Source: Canna indica
Taxonomy: Eukaryota; Streptophyta; Magnoliopsida; Zingiberales; Cannaceae
Reading direction: 5' to 3'
DNA: 64,000 nucleotides
NCBI GenBank assembly: GCA_034359265.1
Contig: CP136890.1
Span: 37,511,001 to 37,575,000, forward strand
A model generated the notes under the pieces. The model did not search any database. It saw only the letters and a program-made list of their open reading frames with translations, and had not been told where the DNA came from. Both the position numbers and the translations under genes were made by a program. Each line of letters begins with the position of its first letter. Position 1 is the stretch's first letter. Of the stretch, positions 1 through 10,646 are shown piece after piece.

Positions 1-2030
1 TTGGGAATATTTTGAGAAAATTATTGAACCTGATGGCACCATAACAACAACCCAGTGCAAAAAATATCAAAAAATTCTTTTGACTTCAACAACCGGAGGA
101 ACTGGTCATTTATTACATCTTGCAAAGGGTCATGACACTAAGGTTGCACAAGCTCAATAAATTCTTAATTTATCTTCTTTTGGTTTAACATCTTTTTTGT
201 ATGATCATGATTTTCAACATCGAGAACTTGCAAAATTAATTATTCAAAGTGAATCTTCTTTTAGTTTTGTTGATCAACCAAGATTTTCTAGTTGGATTCA
301 AAATACTTTACAACCAAAATATAAAAAAATTACTCGAAATACAATGAAAAGTGATGGTTTAAAATTATTTTTTATATATAGAGAAAATATAATGACTAGT
401 TTTCAAAATAAAAAATAAAAAATTTCTTTAACATCTGATGTTTGGTCTAGTCAACGTACTACTAATTCTTATATTTGTGTTATACCACATTGGATTGATG
501 AAAATTTTATTTTGTAAAAAAGAATAATTAATTTTAAAGTTTTTGAATATCCACACACTTCTGTTGCCATTTTTTTTGCTATTAGATTTGTAACATCTTT
601 CTATAATATAAATGATAAAAAAATTTCGATTAGTTTTGATAATGCTAGTAATAATGATGCTGCTATTCCTCCCCTTATACAGTTATTTAAACCAGTATTA
701 GATGGTGAATTATTTCATGTTCGTTGTGTTTGTCATGTTCTTAATTTATGTGTACAAGATGGTTTAAAACAAGTAAATATACATGTAGAAAAAATATGAG
801 ATATTATTAGATATATGCGTTCTTCAAAAGCAAGAACATAAGAATTTAAAAAATTATGTCAATCTTTTAATAAATCATTTAAAAAATTTAATGGTGATGT
901 TATTACTAGATGGAATTCAACATATCATATGCTTATGTCTACTATAAGATATCAAGATATCCTTACAATGTTTTACAATCAAAATATGCCTGGTGATCCA
1001 ATTAATAATAATGATTGATTAGTTGCTGGGCATATTACTCAAATTTTAGAACTTTTTAATAAAGCTACCGAACAACTTTTCGATGTTTATTATCCTACAT
1101 GTAATTTAACTCTTTCAAATATAGTTCGTATTAGTGAAGAATTTTCTTCATATAGACATCATCCTTTATTTGCATCAATTATTTCTTTAATGGAATCTAA
1201 ATTTAAAAAGTATTGGTCAGATATACCTACTTTATTTTATTTAACAATATGTTTAGATCTTAGAATGAAAATTGATGGTTTAAATATGTTGTTAGATGAT
1301 TATTATAACAATATGGAATTAGATAATGTTGAAGAATTTTTTTTTAAAATTTTGGATTTATTGAATTCTATGTTTGTATTTTACACTTCAAAATTTGGTG
1401 ATACAATTACAAATAAGACAACATCTTCTTCTAGATTAAGAGAAGATGGTGAAAATAGTATTAATTCTCACTTGGTCGAAGAATAAAAAAAACTAAATCT
1501 ACTACGGGTGCTGCTGGTCCAAGTACAAGTTAAATCACCGGGACTACGGGTGATTAAAAATGTAAAAAAAACTACGTAGACCCGATTCTTCTATAGTTAA
1601 TCATTGGGGAGTACAAGTTTAGCTAGAGAAGGTACGTAGGCAACCTTTTAAGGTGCGGTCTATTATAATATTAAAAAAAATTATTTTATCATTGGATGAA
1701 TATTTTTGTATTAAAGATAAATAAAAATTTAATTATAATTTAATTTTTTAAAAATATTTTTATTAATTTGTACTGCGTTACATATAAAAAATGTGTTAAA
1801 AAATATATAATAAAATTTAGTACAGTGATTAATAAAATTAGTGGTCCAAGTTCAAAATTAACCCGTAATCATTAATTTTTCAAATTAAATTTTAAACATT
1901 TAAACATTTAAAATTTAAAATTTAAATTAAATAATTAATTTTTGGGCCAGCCTGAGCCCGGCCCTGGCACGGCCCGAACAATTGGCAGCCAAGCCCAGTC
2001 CGACCCGGGCACGGTCCGTTGCCACCTCTA
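1..2030 (+). mobile_element. hAT DNA transposon, 3' portion, decayed
   Basis: A hAT transposase frame starts at the window edge and is followed by AT-rich DNA (about 1640-1930), a GC-rich subterminal stretch with repeated ggcccg/gcccgg words (1945-2010) and a terminal repeat ending cgttgccacctcta at 2030. Plant hAT elements commonly end in the complement of TAGGGGTGGCAACGG, which this resembles. The next 8 bases (tattagac) have the length of a hAT target duplication, but the left end lies outside the window, so the duplication cannot be confirmed. Element identity is secure; the exact right boundary is an inference. Confidence 0.8.
2..1486 (+). pseudogene. hAT family transposase (BED finger / RNase H-like), pseudogene
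   Basis: One frame reads through the whole stretch with no frameshift but with in-frame stops at 158, 416, 515, 797, 839, 1016 and 1484. It begins in a degenerate BED zinc finger (W and F near the start, then C-K-K-Y where C-x2-C is expected, then GTGHLLHLAKGH). The RNase H-like core follows: LTSDVWSS with the first catalytic Asp near 440, ISFDNASNNDAA with the second near 640, and FHVRCVCHVLNLCVQDGL around 715-765. The usual W/R-WNSTYHML motif lies at 910-930 and a FKKYW segment near 1205. The C-terminal dimerisation domain is missing or unrecognisable after 1486. Several stops fit C-to-T changes (Arg CGA to TGA at 797, Trp TGG to TGA at 1016). Non-functional. Confidence 0.85.
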
Positions 2031-2038
2031 TATTAGAC
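2011..2038 (+). repeat. hAT right terminal inverted repeat and probable 8-bp target duplication
   Basis: acggtccgttgccacctcta (2011-2030) fits the hAT terminal consensus in reverse; tattagac (2031-2038) would be the duplicated target. The left partner is not in the window. Confidence 0.5.
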
Positions 2039-2222
2039 TTCTCAGGTCAACTATAATCCCCATATCTCCAACCAACAGTTAATATACATACGACATGAGG
2101 TCAACAATCTACCATTGGACAGTTAATATTAGACTTCTCAGGTTAATTTTAATCCCCTTATCTCCAACCAACAGTTAATATACATACGACATCAGGTCAA
2201 CAATCTAACTTTGGACGTTGAC
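2031..2222. repeat. 96-bp tandem duplication, two copies
   Basis: The unit starting tattagacttctcagg at 2031 recurs at 2127, giving a 96-bp period. The copies differ at scattered positions (tcaactata / ttaatttta; ccccatatc / ccccttatc; acgacatgagg / acgacatcagg). It directly abuts the hAT end. No coding potential is visible. Confidence 0.85.
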
Positions 2223-2300
2223 TACCCTATGACACTGCAAACTTGATATCAAGCAGTCAAATATTAGATTTTTCTGGAATGAAAAGAAATATTGGACGTT

Positions 2301-2362
2301 GAAGTGTAGGTTTCACAACTATGTGCAAGTTTATATGCTGAAGTGTAGGTTTCACAACTATG
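2301..2362. repeat. short direct repeat, 39-bp period
   Basis: The 23-bp word gaagtgtaggtttcacaac + tatg occurs at 2301-2323 and again at 2340-2362. The rest of 2223-2730 is AT-rich with no gene or recognisable element. Confidence 0.8.
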
Positions 2363-2731
2363 CGCTGAAAAGAAAGTTCAAGCTAAATCCAGAGCTAAAA
2401 AGTATCTCCAAATTCGAAATTATCAATCCTCTAGAAAAGCCAAACTGAAAGGAAATAAACCAACTACTCAATTAATCAACCAACCAGAGTAAACCAATTC
2501 ATTTTTTTTAACCTTATGATAGTACCTCAGGATATACTATTCACTAATGTTTCCAGTTGATTCATAAGTTTCCAGTTGATTCCTATCAGAATAGTACTAT
2601 CTAATTAACCTTATGCAGTATAAAATTTGAAGGATAACAGAGAATTGAAATTAATAAACTCAATTTCATTTGTAGTGAGGAGAATAATGGATTAAAGATT
2701 TTCATATAATATTTTACCTCAACGAGACACT

Positions 2732-2923
2732 TTAGCTTTGAATAATTTCCAACTTCTCAATTAATTGTCGAATTTGTTCATCTTTTTTTCCCTCCCTTTC
2801 AATCTCCACAGAACCCCAAAGTTGAGTAGCAAAATCAGTTGGAGTGAGAACTATTCGTAAACATGTACTTGCTTTTAAACTTGAGTTGTTTCCTATGGTG
2901 ATTGATGTTTTAGAACTTTTCAT
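2732..2923 (-). other. unrecognised ORF, possible exon fragment
   Basis: A short minus-strand frame (63 codons from the first ATG at 2923) ends in a charged, probably helical segment (GKKDEQIRQLIEKLEIIQS). Its composition looks more protein-like than the surrounding AT-rich DNA, so it could be a terminal exon of a broken host gene or of an element I do not know. A gypsy LTR remnant begins at about 2924, right where the frame opens, so the upstream part would have been cut off. No family is recognised and it may be chance. Confidence 0.2.
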
Positions 2924-3047
2924 GTTTTGAAGCAAAATTGTGAACCTTCTTTAAAGATTTAAATAAAGTTGCATCATTGTTTTCATTATGTGTTTTAGTT
3001 TCTGTTAGTCAGTGTATGTAGTAGGCTTTAGGGTAGGACATAGACCT
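2924..3047 (+). repeat. 5' LTR remnant of gypsy element A
   Basis: It matches, in order and orientation, the end of the solo LTR read on its own strand (complement of about 11744-11930): gtgaaccttctttaaa, a Ttg-ttttc tract, gtgtatgtagtaggctt, agggtaggacatagacc and ggctggtca. It breaks off before the terminal gttggggcgtgaca. Confidence 0.7.
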
Positions 3048-3075
3048 TGGCTGGTCACACGATTGAGCAGTTAGA

Positions 3076-3719
3076 TGTGGGCAGGTTGGACATTTTAGAA
3101 AAGATTGTCCAGATAGAGGTAGCTAGAGGACCGAGCAATCAAGGGGAAAAGCCCCGATGCCAATTGGGTCAGTGGCTCAGAAGGGTTCTATATAGAGGAG
3201 GGGACCGCAAGTTAGCCACTCAGGGAGATCGTCTACCCGAGTTTACGCCATGAACAGCGATGGGGCATAGGCATCCAAGGCAGTGGTGACAGGTACTATT
3301 TTAGTCAGTTCTTCTGCTGCTTATGTCTTGTTAGATTCGGGTGCCCTGCACTCATTTGTATCGGCCAAATTTGCTGTCGGATTGCCTATGGCACCTTCCT
3401 TTCTTGTTGTGCCATATGTGGTGTCAACGCCTACGGACGACTCATTAATAGCAAAATCAATCTTTCGTGAGTACGAAGTGCTAGTTGGTGGTCATGGGTT
3501 GAAGGCAGAATTGACATTTCTGCCTATGCTTGAAATTGACGTCACCCTCGGCAAGGATTGGCTGGCGGAGCACTTCACGTCAGTTAATTGTAGGACTAAG
3601 ACTGTCACGTTTAGTAAGCCGGGTTGCCGCAATTCACCTTCCGTGGGGAAGGGAAGGCTGAGCCCATGGGCGTCATTTCAGCCCTTAAGGCTCGTAAATT
3701 GCTGTTAGGTGGCTGCTAG
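3076..3719 (+). pseudogene. gypsy A gag zinc knuckle and aspartic protease
   Basis: Positions 3076-3114 read CGQVGHFRKDCPD, the second half of a CCHC nucleocapsid knuckle. After a garbled linker, 3283-3630 encodes a retropepsin with the catalytic motif LLDSGALHSF (Asp-Ser-Gly intact), the VVSTP strand and the ILPMLEIDVTLGKDWL-type segment here read as LEIDVTLGKDWLAEHF. A frameshift near 3630 moves the frame; the LPQFTF...ISALKARKLLLGGC linker continues in the new frame and stops at tag 3717-3719, where relatives have Gln. The family processes the polyprotein inside virus-like particles. Not functional here. Confidence 0.8.
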
Positions 3720-3725
3720 TCCTTC

Positions 3726-5110
3726 TTGGCATTCGTATCTATGGCCGAGGAAAAGGGGGGCACGGCTCAGGAGGTTAGTAGAACTCCGGTGATATGTGAG
3801 TTCCCCGATGTCTTCCCAGAAGAATTGCCCGAATTGCCGCATGAGAGAGAAATCAAATTCTTCATAGAATTGCAGCCCGGGGCAGCACCGATCCCCATGC
3901 CACCTTATAGGATGGCGCCGGCTGGACTTCGTGAGTTAAAGGCGCAGTTGCAGTAATTGCAGGACTTGGGTTTCATTCGCCCAAGTGTGTCCCCGTGGGG
4001 TGCTCCAGTCCTATTTGTGAAGAAAAAGGACGGGTCCATGCGCATGTGCATCGACTATAGGCAGGTCAACAAGGTGACAATCAAGAATCGTTACCCGCTG
4101 CCTAGAATTGATGACTTGTTCGACCAGTTGCAGGGGGCGCAGTGGTTTTCAAGGATTGATTTGAGGTTTGGATAGCATCAGCTAAGAATCCGAGACCATG
4201 ATGTACCCAAGACCGCCTTCAGGACCCGCTATGGCCATTACGAGTTCCTGGTAATGTCATTTGGATTGACGAACGCCCCTGCGGCCTTTATGGACCTCAT
4301 GAACAGAGTGTTCAAAGAATATCTGGATAGATTTGTGATCGTCTTTATTGACGATATACTAGTGTATTCCAAGAGCAAGGAGGAACACTTGGAGCATTTG
4401 GAAATGGTCCTGGGAATCCTCAGAAAACATCTGTTGTATGCCAAATTCACCAAGTGTGAGTCTTGGCTAGAAAGTGTGGGATTCCTAGGGCATATAGTGT
4501 CCAAGGAAGGAATCAGTGTGGACCCTGCCAAGATAGAAGCAGTAAAGGACTGGAAGCGGCCGACCAGTGTGATCGATGTTCGCAGTTTCTTGGGGTTAGC
4601 CAGGTATTATAGAAAGTTCTCCTCTGACTCAGTTAACCCAGAAGAAAGTCAAATTTGAGTGGGACGGGAAATGTGGGAGAGCTTCTTGAAGCTCAAAGAA
4701 TTCTTAATGTCAGCACCAATTTTGGCCGCACCTTCTGGCTCGGGAGGATTTGTGGTATACTGTGACGCCTCTCGGGTTTGCTTGGGTTGTGTCCTGATGC
4801 AGTATGGCAGGGTTATTCCCCTACGTGTCTCGTCAGTTGAAATTGCATGAAAAGAATTATCCAGCCCATGATTTGGAACTGGCGGCAGTAGTGGTTGCTC
4901 TAAAGTTATGGCATCACTACTTGTACGGTGAGGCTTGTGAGATTTATACCGACCACAAAAGCCTCCAGTACTTGCTCACCCAAATGGAGCTCAGTTTAAA
5001 GCAAAGAAGATGGCTCGAACTCCTGAAAGATTATGATTGTACCATCTTGTATCATTCTGGGAAGGCCATTATGGTGGCAAACTCACGGAGCAGAAAGTCT
5101 ATGGGCAGCC
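3726..5110 (+). pseudogene. gypsy A reverse transcriptase and RNase H
   Basis: The frame holds the FPDVFPEELPELP lead-in, then RT motifs: [61 protein letters not shown] and the catalytic box [10 protein letters not shown] with both Asp intact. Stops lie at 3954 and 4173. Near 4620 about ten codons are missing and the frame shifts; it shifts again near 4665 and 4800. RNase H follows ([14 protein letters not shown], then [44 protein letters not shown]). In the family it makes the cDNA copy from the element RNA in the cytoplasm. The antisense frame at 4238-4531 is a shadow. Confidence 0.9.
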
Positions 5111-6660
5111 TATCCCATTTGGCAATCGGGAGAAGGCCGTTAGCGCAGGACTCGACACTATGCTTGGATGGGGGAGCAGTGTTAGTGGTGTCAGCGTCGG
5201 GTGCCGTAGTGGCGCACCTACGGGTACAATCCACACTGGTGGATATGTTTCGTCCGCGCAGGGAGAGGATGTCTTTTGTGCACTGATGAATGACTTAGTG
5301 CAGAGAGGCGATGTAGAGAATGGATTCAGGTTGGACTCAGAGGATGTGCTGAGGTTCAGATACCGAATTATGGTGCCTGATATGGCAGAGGTGCGCAGGC
5401 AAGTCCTAGAGCTAGGTCATCGCTCCACTTATACGATGCATCTGGGAGCCACCAAAATGTACCGAGATTTAAGGCAACATTACTTGTGGAAGGGCATGAA
5501 AAGGGAGGTTGCGAAATTTGTATCCAAGTGTTTGGTCTGCTAACAGGAAAAGGCCGAACACCTGAAGCCCGCGGCGCTGTTGCAAAACCTAGAGGTTCCC
5601 GAGTGGAAGTGGGAGAAGATCACAATGGATCTAGTAACAGGGTTGGCTAAGTCAAAAGGCGGTTTTAATTCTAGATGGGTGGTGGTTGATAGATTGACAA
5701 AGACCGCCGATTTCATACCCGTTAAGACAACCTTTTCTATGGAGCAGTATGCCTGACTATTCTTGGACATGATTGTGGCATACCATGGTACCCTAGTGAT
5801 GATCATATCCGATCGCGATACCTAGTTCACAGCCCGGTTTTGGCAGTCCTTCCAAGAAGCCTTGGGTACCTAGGTGCGCTTCAGCACAGCTTTCCATCCA
5901 CAGACAGACAAACAGTCAGAGAGGACCATCCAAACCTTGGAAGATATGTTGAGGGCGTGTGTCCTGGATATGGCCGGTGGGTGGGAGAAACACTTACCAT
6001 AAATCGAGTTCGCCTACAACAATAGCTATCACAACAGCATTGGCATGGCTCCTTTCGAGGTTGGAGAATCACTCATGGTGGGTCCTGATCTAGTTGAGGA
6101 AGCGGTAGAGAAGGTGAAAACTATAAAGGAAAGATTGCTGGCGGCCCCGAGTCGTTAGAAAATGTATGCAGATAAGAAGGCCAGAGAGTTAGAGTTCGCT
6201 GAGGGCGACTTGGTGTTCCTGAAGGTTTCCCCCATGAAAGGGGTCATCCGATTTGGGAAGAAGGGGAAGTTGAGCCCTTGGTTCATTGGGCCTTTCCCTA
6301 TTATCAAGCGGAGAAGGGCGATGGCTTAGGAATTGGCTTTGCCTCCTAGCCTGAGCAGAGTTCACCCAATTTTTCATATATCCATGCTTAGGCATTATGT
6401 AAGAGATGATTTGCATGTGATCGAGCCCTCTTCCATCGAAGTAGATTCGGTTGTCTCATTAGAGGAAAGGCCGGTGGAGATCCCCCTGGTAAGGTCCAAA
6501 GAAATCCCCCTGGTGAAAGTTAGATGGGAGCACCACTCCGGGCAAGAGGCCACTTGGGAGGTAGAGCGAGACATGAGAGAGTGCTACCCTTCCTTGTTTG
6601 AAGACCTGGTAAGCCCTTGCAATCCAATTAAATTCGAGGATGAATTTCCCATAAGGGGGG
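5111..6660 (+). pseudogene. gypsy A integrase with chromodomain-like C-terminus
   Basis: The HHCC zinc domain is visible as HRSTYTMHLGATKMYRD...SKCLVC followed by a stop (5541). The DDE core follows: ITMDLVTGL (first Asp), IISDRDT with a stop (second Asp), and [13 protein letters not shown] with the Glu. The motif AYNNSYHNSIGMAPFE is followed by a short deletion (about 16 codons; the family's ALYGRRC segment is missing) at about 6060. The tail has KGKLSPWFIGPFPI, HPIFHISML and LVKVRWEHHSGQEATWEVERD + MRECYPSLF, the chromodomain-like end typical of Tekay/Del elements, thought to steer integration to chromatin. Multiple stops (5755, 5823, 5871, 6156, 6327 regions). Confidence 0.88.
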
Positions 6661-7980
6661 AAGGTTGTAAGACCCGAATTTTTTTTCCTAATATAAAATT
6701 CTATTTTTGGTGCAGCGCGCCGGATCAGGAGTTAGTTGAGTCGAGCCGCAGAGTCACCTCGAGTAGAAGGTATAACTCAGCTTATGAAGTTTAAATTGGT
6801 TAGATGGATATTTCCTTATTAAGCATTAGATGTCCTTTTTGAGTCGAGTTAAAATCGTGTATGCGGATCGAATCGGGGCCCGAATCGACTCGGATTGAGT
6901 CGAGTAGAGGCTAAGTCAGTTAGAGGGGCATTTATGTCATTGGTGGATGAGGGTCTAAAACCATCATCATCAATCGTGCGGCTTATTCTTGAGCCGCACG
7001 CCGCCCGAGCAAGAGAGGCAGGAGGGGAGATCTTGGGTCGGCGCCGGAAACCGTGTCGTCATCGGAAGGATCGAGGTCGTCAACGTACATGCTTCTTCTT
7101 CCTTGATCATGGTGAGTGGTTACTTTTCGTTAATTTGGGGGAGGCGGGTAGCCGAACCCCTAGGACTGCTAGGTGTCGAGTTTCTCATGAGTTTTTCGTC
7201 GATTCATGGTACCTTGACCTTCTTACTGCTATTTTATTTATTGTTGCATCGGATCTCCGTAGTTTTTGTTAGATTCTTGATATTTTAGGGGCTGCCGAGT
7301 CAAGGAAAAAGGGGAAAGGTCATGCCAAATCTTTCCCCAATTCCCTTGATGGATGTAAACCCCCTTTGAACGATCTTAAACCCATATCGAGTGGATTCAT
7401 GATTTATTTACTGAAAGTAACGATTGGAACTCATCCTCTAAAGCCTAGTAGGCTCGGCCAAGCAAAGGAAAAACTCCATGTCCATGGGTTGGCCGAGCAA
7501 GGGGTGTGCGGCTTGATCAAGGTCTTAATTAGGATAGATCGAAAACAAGATATTAGGGTTGGGGTTGGTCCTTCCCTCTTGTTCCTATCCTTGGAGGCTC
7601 GGCCGAGCAAGGCATGCTTTGCTCAAGTCTCGGCCGAGCAAGGATTGGGGGAGATGGTGATCTCTAGAAGATAAAGTTCGTGGTTAGGAATACTCAAAAC
7701 AATAGGGCATGACAAGTTGCCTAGATTGACAATTAGAATCAAGATGACATTTAGGTAAGATCTAACTAGGGAAGGCTTCTATGTTGATGCATGTAATTAG
7801 TAGAATGGTAGGATAGTAACCATCCTTAGACGTTTCCTCTTTAAATTCTGAAATGTGGTGTTACTTTTACAATGTTAGATAATTTATTTCCTTGTTGAAT
7901 TTATGGTTTACCATGATATGGTCGAAATTAAAAGGCTGAGAATAGGCGGATGCCCGGGACTTTAAATAAGGAAACTTTAG
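6653..7980 (+). repeat. 3' LTR of gypsy element A with polypurine tract
   Basis: The polypurine tract aaggggggaagg (6653-6664) directly precedes TGTAAGACCCGA at 6665. The first ~700 bp matches the start of the solo LTR (complement of 18103 downward), including ggatcaggagttag, the cgaatcggggc / gactcggattgagtcgag segment and aaaggggaaaggtcatgcc. After about 7350 the two diverge. ORFs at 6895-7288 and 7366-7674 lie inside it and have no family features. The usual end (gttggggcgtgaca) is absent, so the LTR is truncated or joined to CACTA-A sequence near 7980. Confidence 0.75.
7451..7640. repeat. dispersed CTCGGCCGAGCAAGG words inside the LTR
   Basis: Four near-copies: ctcggccaagcaaag (about 7452), ttggccgagcaagg (about 7488), ctcggccgagcaaggc (about 7592) and ctcggccgagcaagg (about 7630). 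The core CTCGGCCGAG is a perfect palindrome. The solo LTR has ctcggccgagagcaagc near 17318. A protein-binding site in the LTR is possible but unproven. Confidence 0.6.
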
Positions 7981-7992
7981 GACACCATGTTT

Positions 7993-9180
7993 TTATGATG
8001 TGATTGTGGTGGTCTGCCGAGAAGCATGGGTAGTCCAAAATATAATAGCCAAAATGATCACTAAAAACTTTATTATTGTAAAATCCCAAAAGTTCATTAA
8101 AATGGACAAGAAACATCGAAACCAAGAACCAACTGCATCAAATCCAACATCATCATCATCATTTTGGAGCTTAGTATCAAATCTCTCATCCCTCATAGCT
8201 GCAAGCATGATTGGTGTGTCTAGGGGTGTTTAGGGGTTGGGTCGGATTGAAAAATTTTCACCTCTCAAACCCAACCCGATCTAACCCGACCTAGTTCGGG
8301 TCGAGTAGTCGGGTTTACCCGTTTAGGTAAAAAATGAGTTTTTAATAATAATTAAAAATAAATATTTTTTAATATAAATATTTTAAAAATGATTAAAAAA
8401 TATAAATAATCGGGTCATCGGGTCGGGTCTCGAGTCATCGGGTTTCAAATTCTAAAACCCGAGACCCGGGCCGATCATGGTCGGGTTTTCTCAAATTGTA
8501 CCCAACCCGACCCAACCCAAATAGGTCGGGTCGGGTCGGGTTCTCGGGTTCATTGGGTCGGGTCGACCCAATGAACAGCCCTAGGTGTGTAGTATGTCTT
8601 TCACATCATCCCTAGCCAAACTTGGATCATCATGAGCAGGATCAGAAGATGCATTCAATGCAACAATATTATGTTGTTCTATCTCTTCAAATGGCTCCTC
8701 ACTAATAAAAGGCAAACTTCTACCATCATCAATTAAGTTCCTCGACTTAACCCTTACTGGTACCCACCAATTTTCTTTAAGAGCATCCTGTACATAATAC
8801 ACTTGTTGAACATGGGAGACCAATACAAATGGGTCATCACTCAAGTTCTTCTTGTTCCATGCTCGACATCAACCCAGTCACACCTAAAGAGCACAATTCT
8901 AAATTGATTGAAATAGTTCAGCTCAATCACATCTACCAAGGAATTGTAATAAGTAAGTTCTCCCAAAATAGGATTTTGATCTCTTGTACTTGCATAGCTA
9001 GAAATCTTCGCAATATTGACTACCCCACTACTTTGAGTCAAAAGGTTGCTCTCATACTCTTTTGTGTGGAACTGAATTTTTTTCACTCGAAAGCCTTTAA
9101 ATTTTCTCCCAATATTATAAGGACCTTGAGCAAGCCATATAATTTCATATGTTATTTGTTCATTTCTTGAACTTCTAGCA
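7993..9180 (-). pseudogene. CACTA-A transposase C-terminus (DUF4216-like), interrupted by a MITE
   Basis: On the minus strand 9180-8841 reads IIWLAQGPYNIGRKFKGF, then IQFHTKEYES, TQSSGVV, GELTYYNSLVDVIELNYF and VLFRCDWVD; 8844-8592 continues with DDPFVLVSHVQQVYYVQD, PVRVKSRNL and DDVKDILHT. These are the hallmarks of the domain that follows TNP2 in plant CACTA transposases. The MITE at 8221-8583 entered just after DILHT. Without it the frame runs only a few codons more before a stop, so the MITE sits at the very end of the gene. 7993-8212 beyond it is probably 3' non-coding, although a 71-codon frame is open there. Confidence 0.75.
8213..8591. mobile_element. hAT-like MITE, 363 bp, with target duplication
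   Basis: The element (8221-8583) starts TAGGGGTGTTTAGGGGTTGG and ends with the complement of TAGGGCTGTTCATTGGGTCG. It is flanked by ggtgtgtc (8213-8220) and ggtgtgta (8584-8591), an 8-bp duplication with one mismatch, the length used by hAT transposases. GC-rich arms full of gggtcggg/cccgaccc words face an AT-rich centre (about 8335-8410), so most of it can fold back on itself. It has no coding capacity and would depend on a hAT transposase supplied in trans. Confidence 0.85.
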
Positions 9181-9500
9181 ACCTAGAATGAACCAAGAGG
9201 GAAATCTCTCAACCATAATTTTATCATTTATTATATTAAAAAATTGACCGCATATATATCTTTAAAAATCTTACACAAGACTTGAACCAAGAGGGAAACC
9301 TCTCGGTCACCATTTCATCAAGCTCCATCGTAGTCGACGATTGCGGATTTTTCTTCTAAGCTCATATTCAAATTCGTTGTTTATAATAAAAAATACATAT
9401 ATGCATATATAGTTATTAAAACTTAGGATGTTAGAGAATAATTATTATTTGATATATCTCCAAATAGTTATTGCACTCACCTTTGAAAAGGAGCAACAGG
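9181..9500 (-). other. non-coding stretch between transposase exons
   Basis: An AT-rich stretch lies between the DUF4218-like and DUF4216-like coding parts of CACTA-A. No frame is maintained. It is most simply an intron of the transposase gene, as is common in this family; I cannot fix its splice sites. Confidence 0.45.
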
Positions 9501-10526
9501 TTCATGGTTAAACAAAATTTATCTATGTGCTTGTGTTAGCTCCTTACTATCAAAAGCAAAATTTTCCACTCGTCCAAGAGGTCCACCATAGTAAGGAAAT
9601 GAAGGAGACGAAAATATAACATTTATAAAATCACCATTCCTATCAGCAAGATTCAATTTTGCATCAGCATTTTTAAAATATATCACACAAAATATTGTAC
9701 ATTCATCTGCAATGTACCCTTATGCAATAGAACCCTCAGGGTGGGCTTGATTACGAACATAAGACTTCAACACACCTAAATACCTATTAAAATAATTTAA
9801 TAATTTAAACACATCATATATCGATAATTAATTGATGAAACATGAAAAAATATTTGAAAAATATTGGTGTACCTTTCAACTGGGTACATCCAACGGTAAT
9901 GCACCGACCCACCAAGCCTAGCTTCTTCAGCCAAATGAATGATCAAATTCACCATAATCGTGAAAAAGGTTGGGGGGAATATTTGCTCCATGTTACATAG
10001 AGTAACCACGATATTGGACTGAAGTTTTTCAGGTTCATTGATATCAAGAATCGAGGAACATAGCATCTTAAAAAATCTACTCAATTCAATAAAAACTGCT
10101 CTCACATTCTTGGGTAATACAGTCCTTAACGCTATGAGCAAAAGATCTTGCATTAAAATGTGACAATCAAGACTCTTCAGTCCGAAAATTTTACGCTGCT
10201 TCAAATTCACACAACGTGATAACCTCGAAGATTATCCGGTGGGAACTTTCACCTCCTTTAACATTTTGCAAAATATATCTTTCTCTTTTGTGGACATAGA
10301 GAAGCAAGCACGTGGGAGATATGTTTTATTGGAATCACATTGTTGTGGATGAAGTTCGTGTCTTATGCCCATTTCATGGAGGTCAAGACGTGTCTTTATG
10401 TTTTCTTTGTTGTTATTCTTGTCAAGATTCATCAATGTTCCAAGCACATTGTTGCAAACATTTTTTTCAATGTGCATCACGCCAAGATTATGGCGCAACA
10501 TATTGAACTCCCAATAAGGTAGCTCA
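9501..10526 (-). pseudogene. CACTA-A TNP2 end and DUF4218-like domain
   Basis: Minus strand 10501-10232 reads LRHNLGVMHIEKNVCNNVLG, then LDLHEMGIRHELHP, KTYLPRACFSMSTKEKDIF and FCKMLKEVKVP. After a frame change near 10220, 10210-9797 reads LKSLDCHILMQDLLLIALR, VLPKNVRA, IVVTLCNMEQIFPPTFF, IMVNLIIHLAEEARLGG and HYRWMYPVERY. It continues past 9790 with GVLKSYVRNQAHPEGS and YIADECTIF. This order (end of TNP2, then DUF4218) is standard for plant CACTA transposases, which bind and cut the element ends in the nucleus. The frame is broken at 10526 by copia B; its upstream half resumes at 21823. Confidence 0.88.
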
Positions 10527-10646
10527 TGTTGAGCCCCAAAAGGCCATTTTATTAATCATGGAAAAGACGAATATATAAGTCAGAGACATCATAAGCTAAG
10601 CCTAGGAATAATATAAAAAATATTATATTTAACACTCCCCCTCAAG
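10527..10646 (-). repeat. copia B 3' LTR (108 bp) with polypurine tract
   Basis: TGTTGAG...TTTAACA at 10527-10634. It is about 32 bp shorter than the other LTR because it lacks the repeated ctaacatatgctaata / ataatata stretch. The adjacent ctccccctcaag is the polypurine tract on the minus strand. Confidence 0.9.

Larger units (their letters stand above)
2924..7980 (+). mobile_element. Ty3/gypsy element A (Tekay/Del-like chromovirus), degenerate
   Basis: Order on the plus strand: 5' LTR tail (about 2924-3047), zinc-knuckle remnant of gag, protease, reverse transcriptase, RNase H, integrase, chromodomain-like tail, polypurine tract (6653-6664), 3' LTR from 6665. The 5' LTR is truncated to its last ~120 bp. 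The leader and most of gag are deleted, because the LTR tail runs almost directly into the gag knuckle. The LTR matches the solo LTR at 11744-18103 at both ends, so both belong to one family. The right boundary near 7980 is approximate: no LTR terminus is visible before CACTA-A sequence begins. Confidence 0.85.

Noticed and set aside
4238..4531. 97-codon minus-strand frame
   Set aside because: Antisense shadow of the gypsy A reverse transcriptase, which has clear motifs on the plus strand.
7928..8233. Overlapping frames on both strands at the left end of CACTA-A
   Set aside because: No conserved domain; the transposase frame ends just past the MITE, so this is more likely 3' non-coding DNA.
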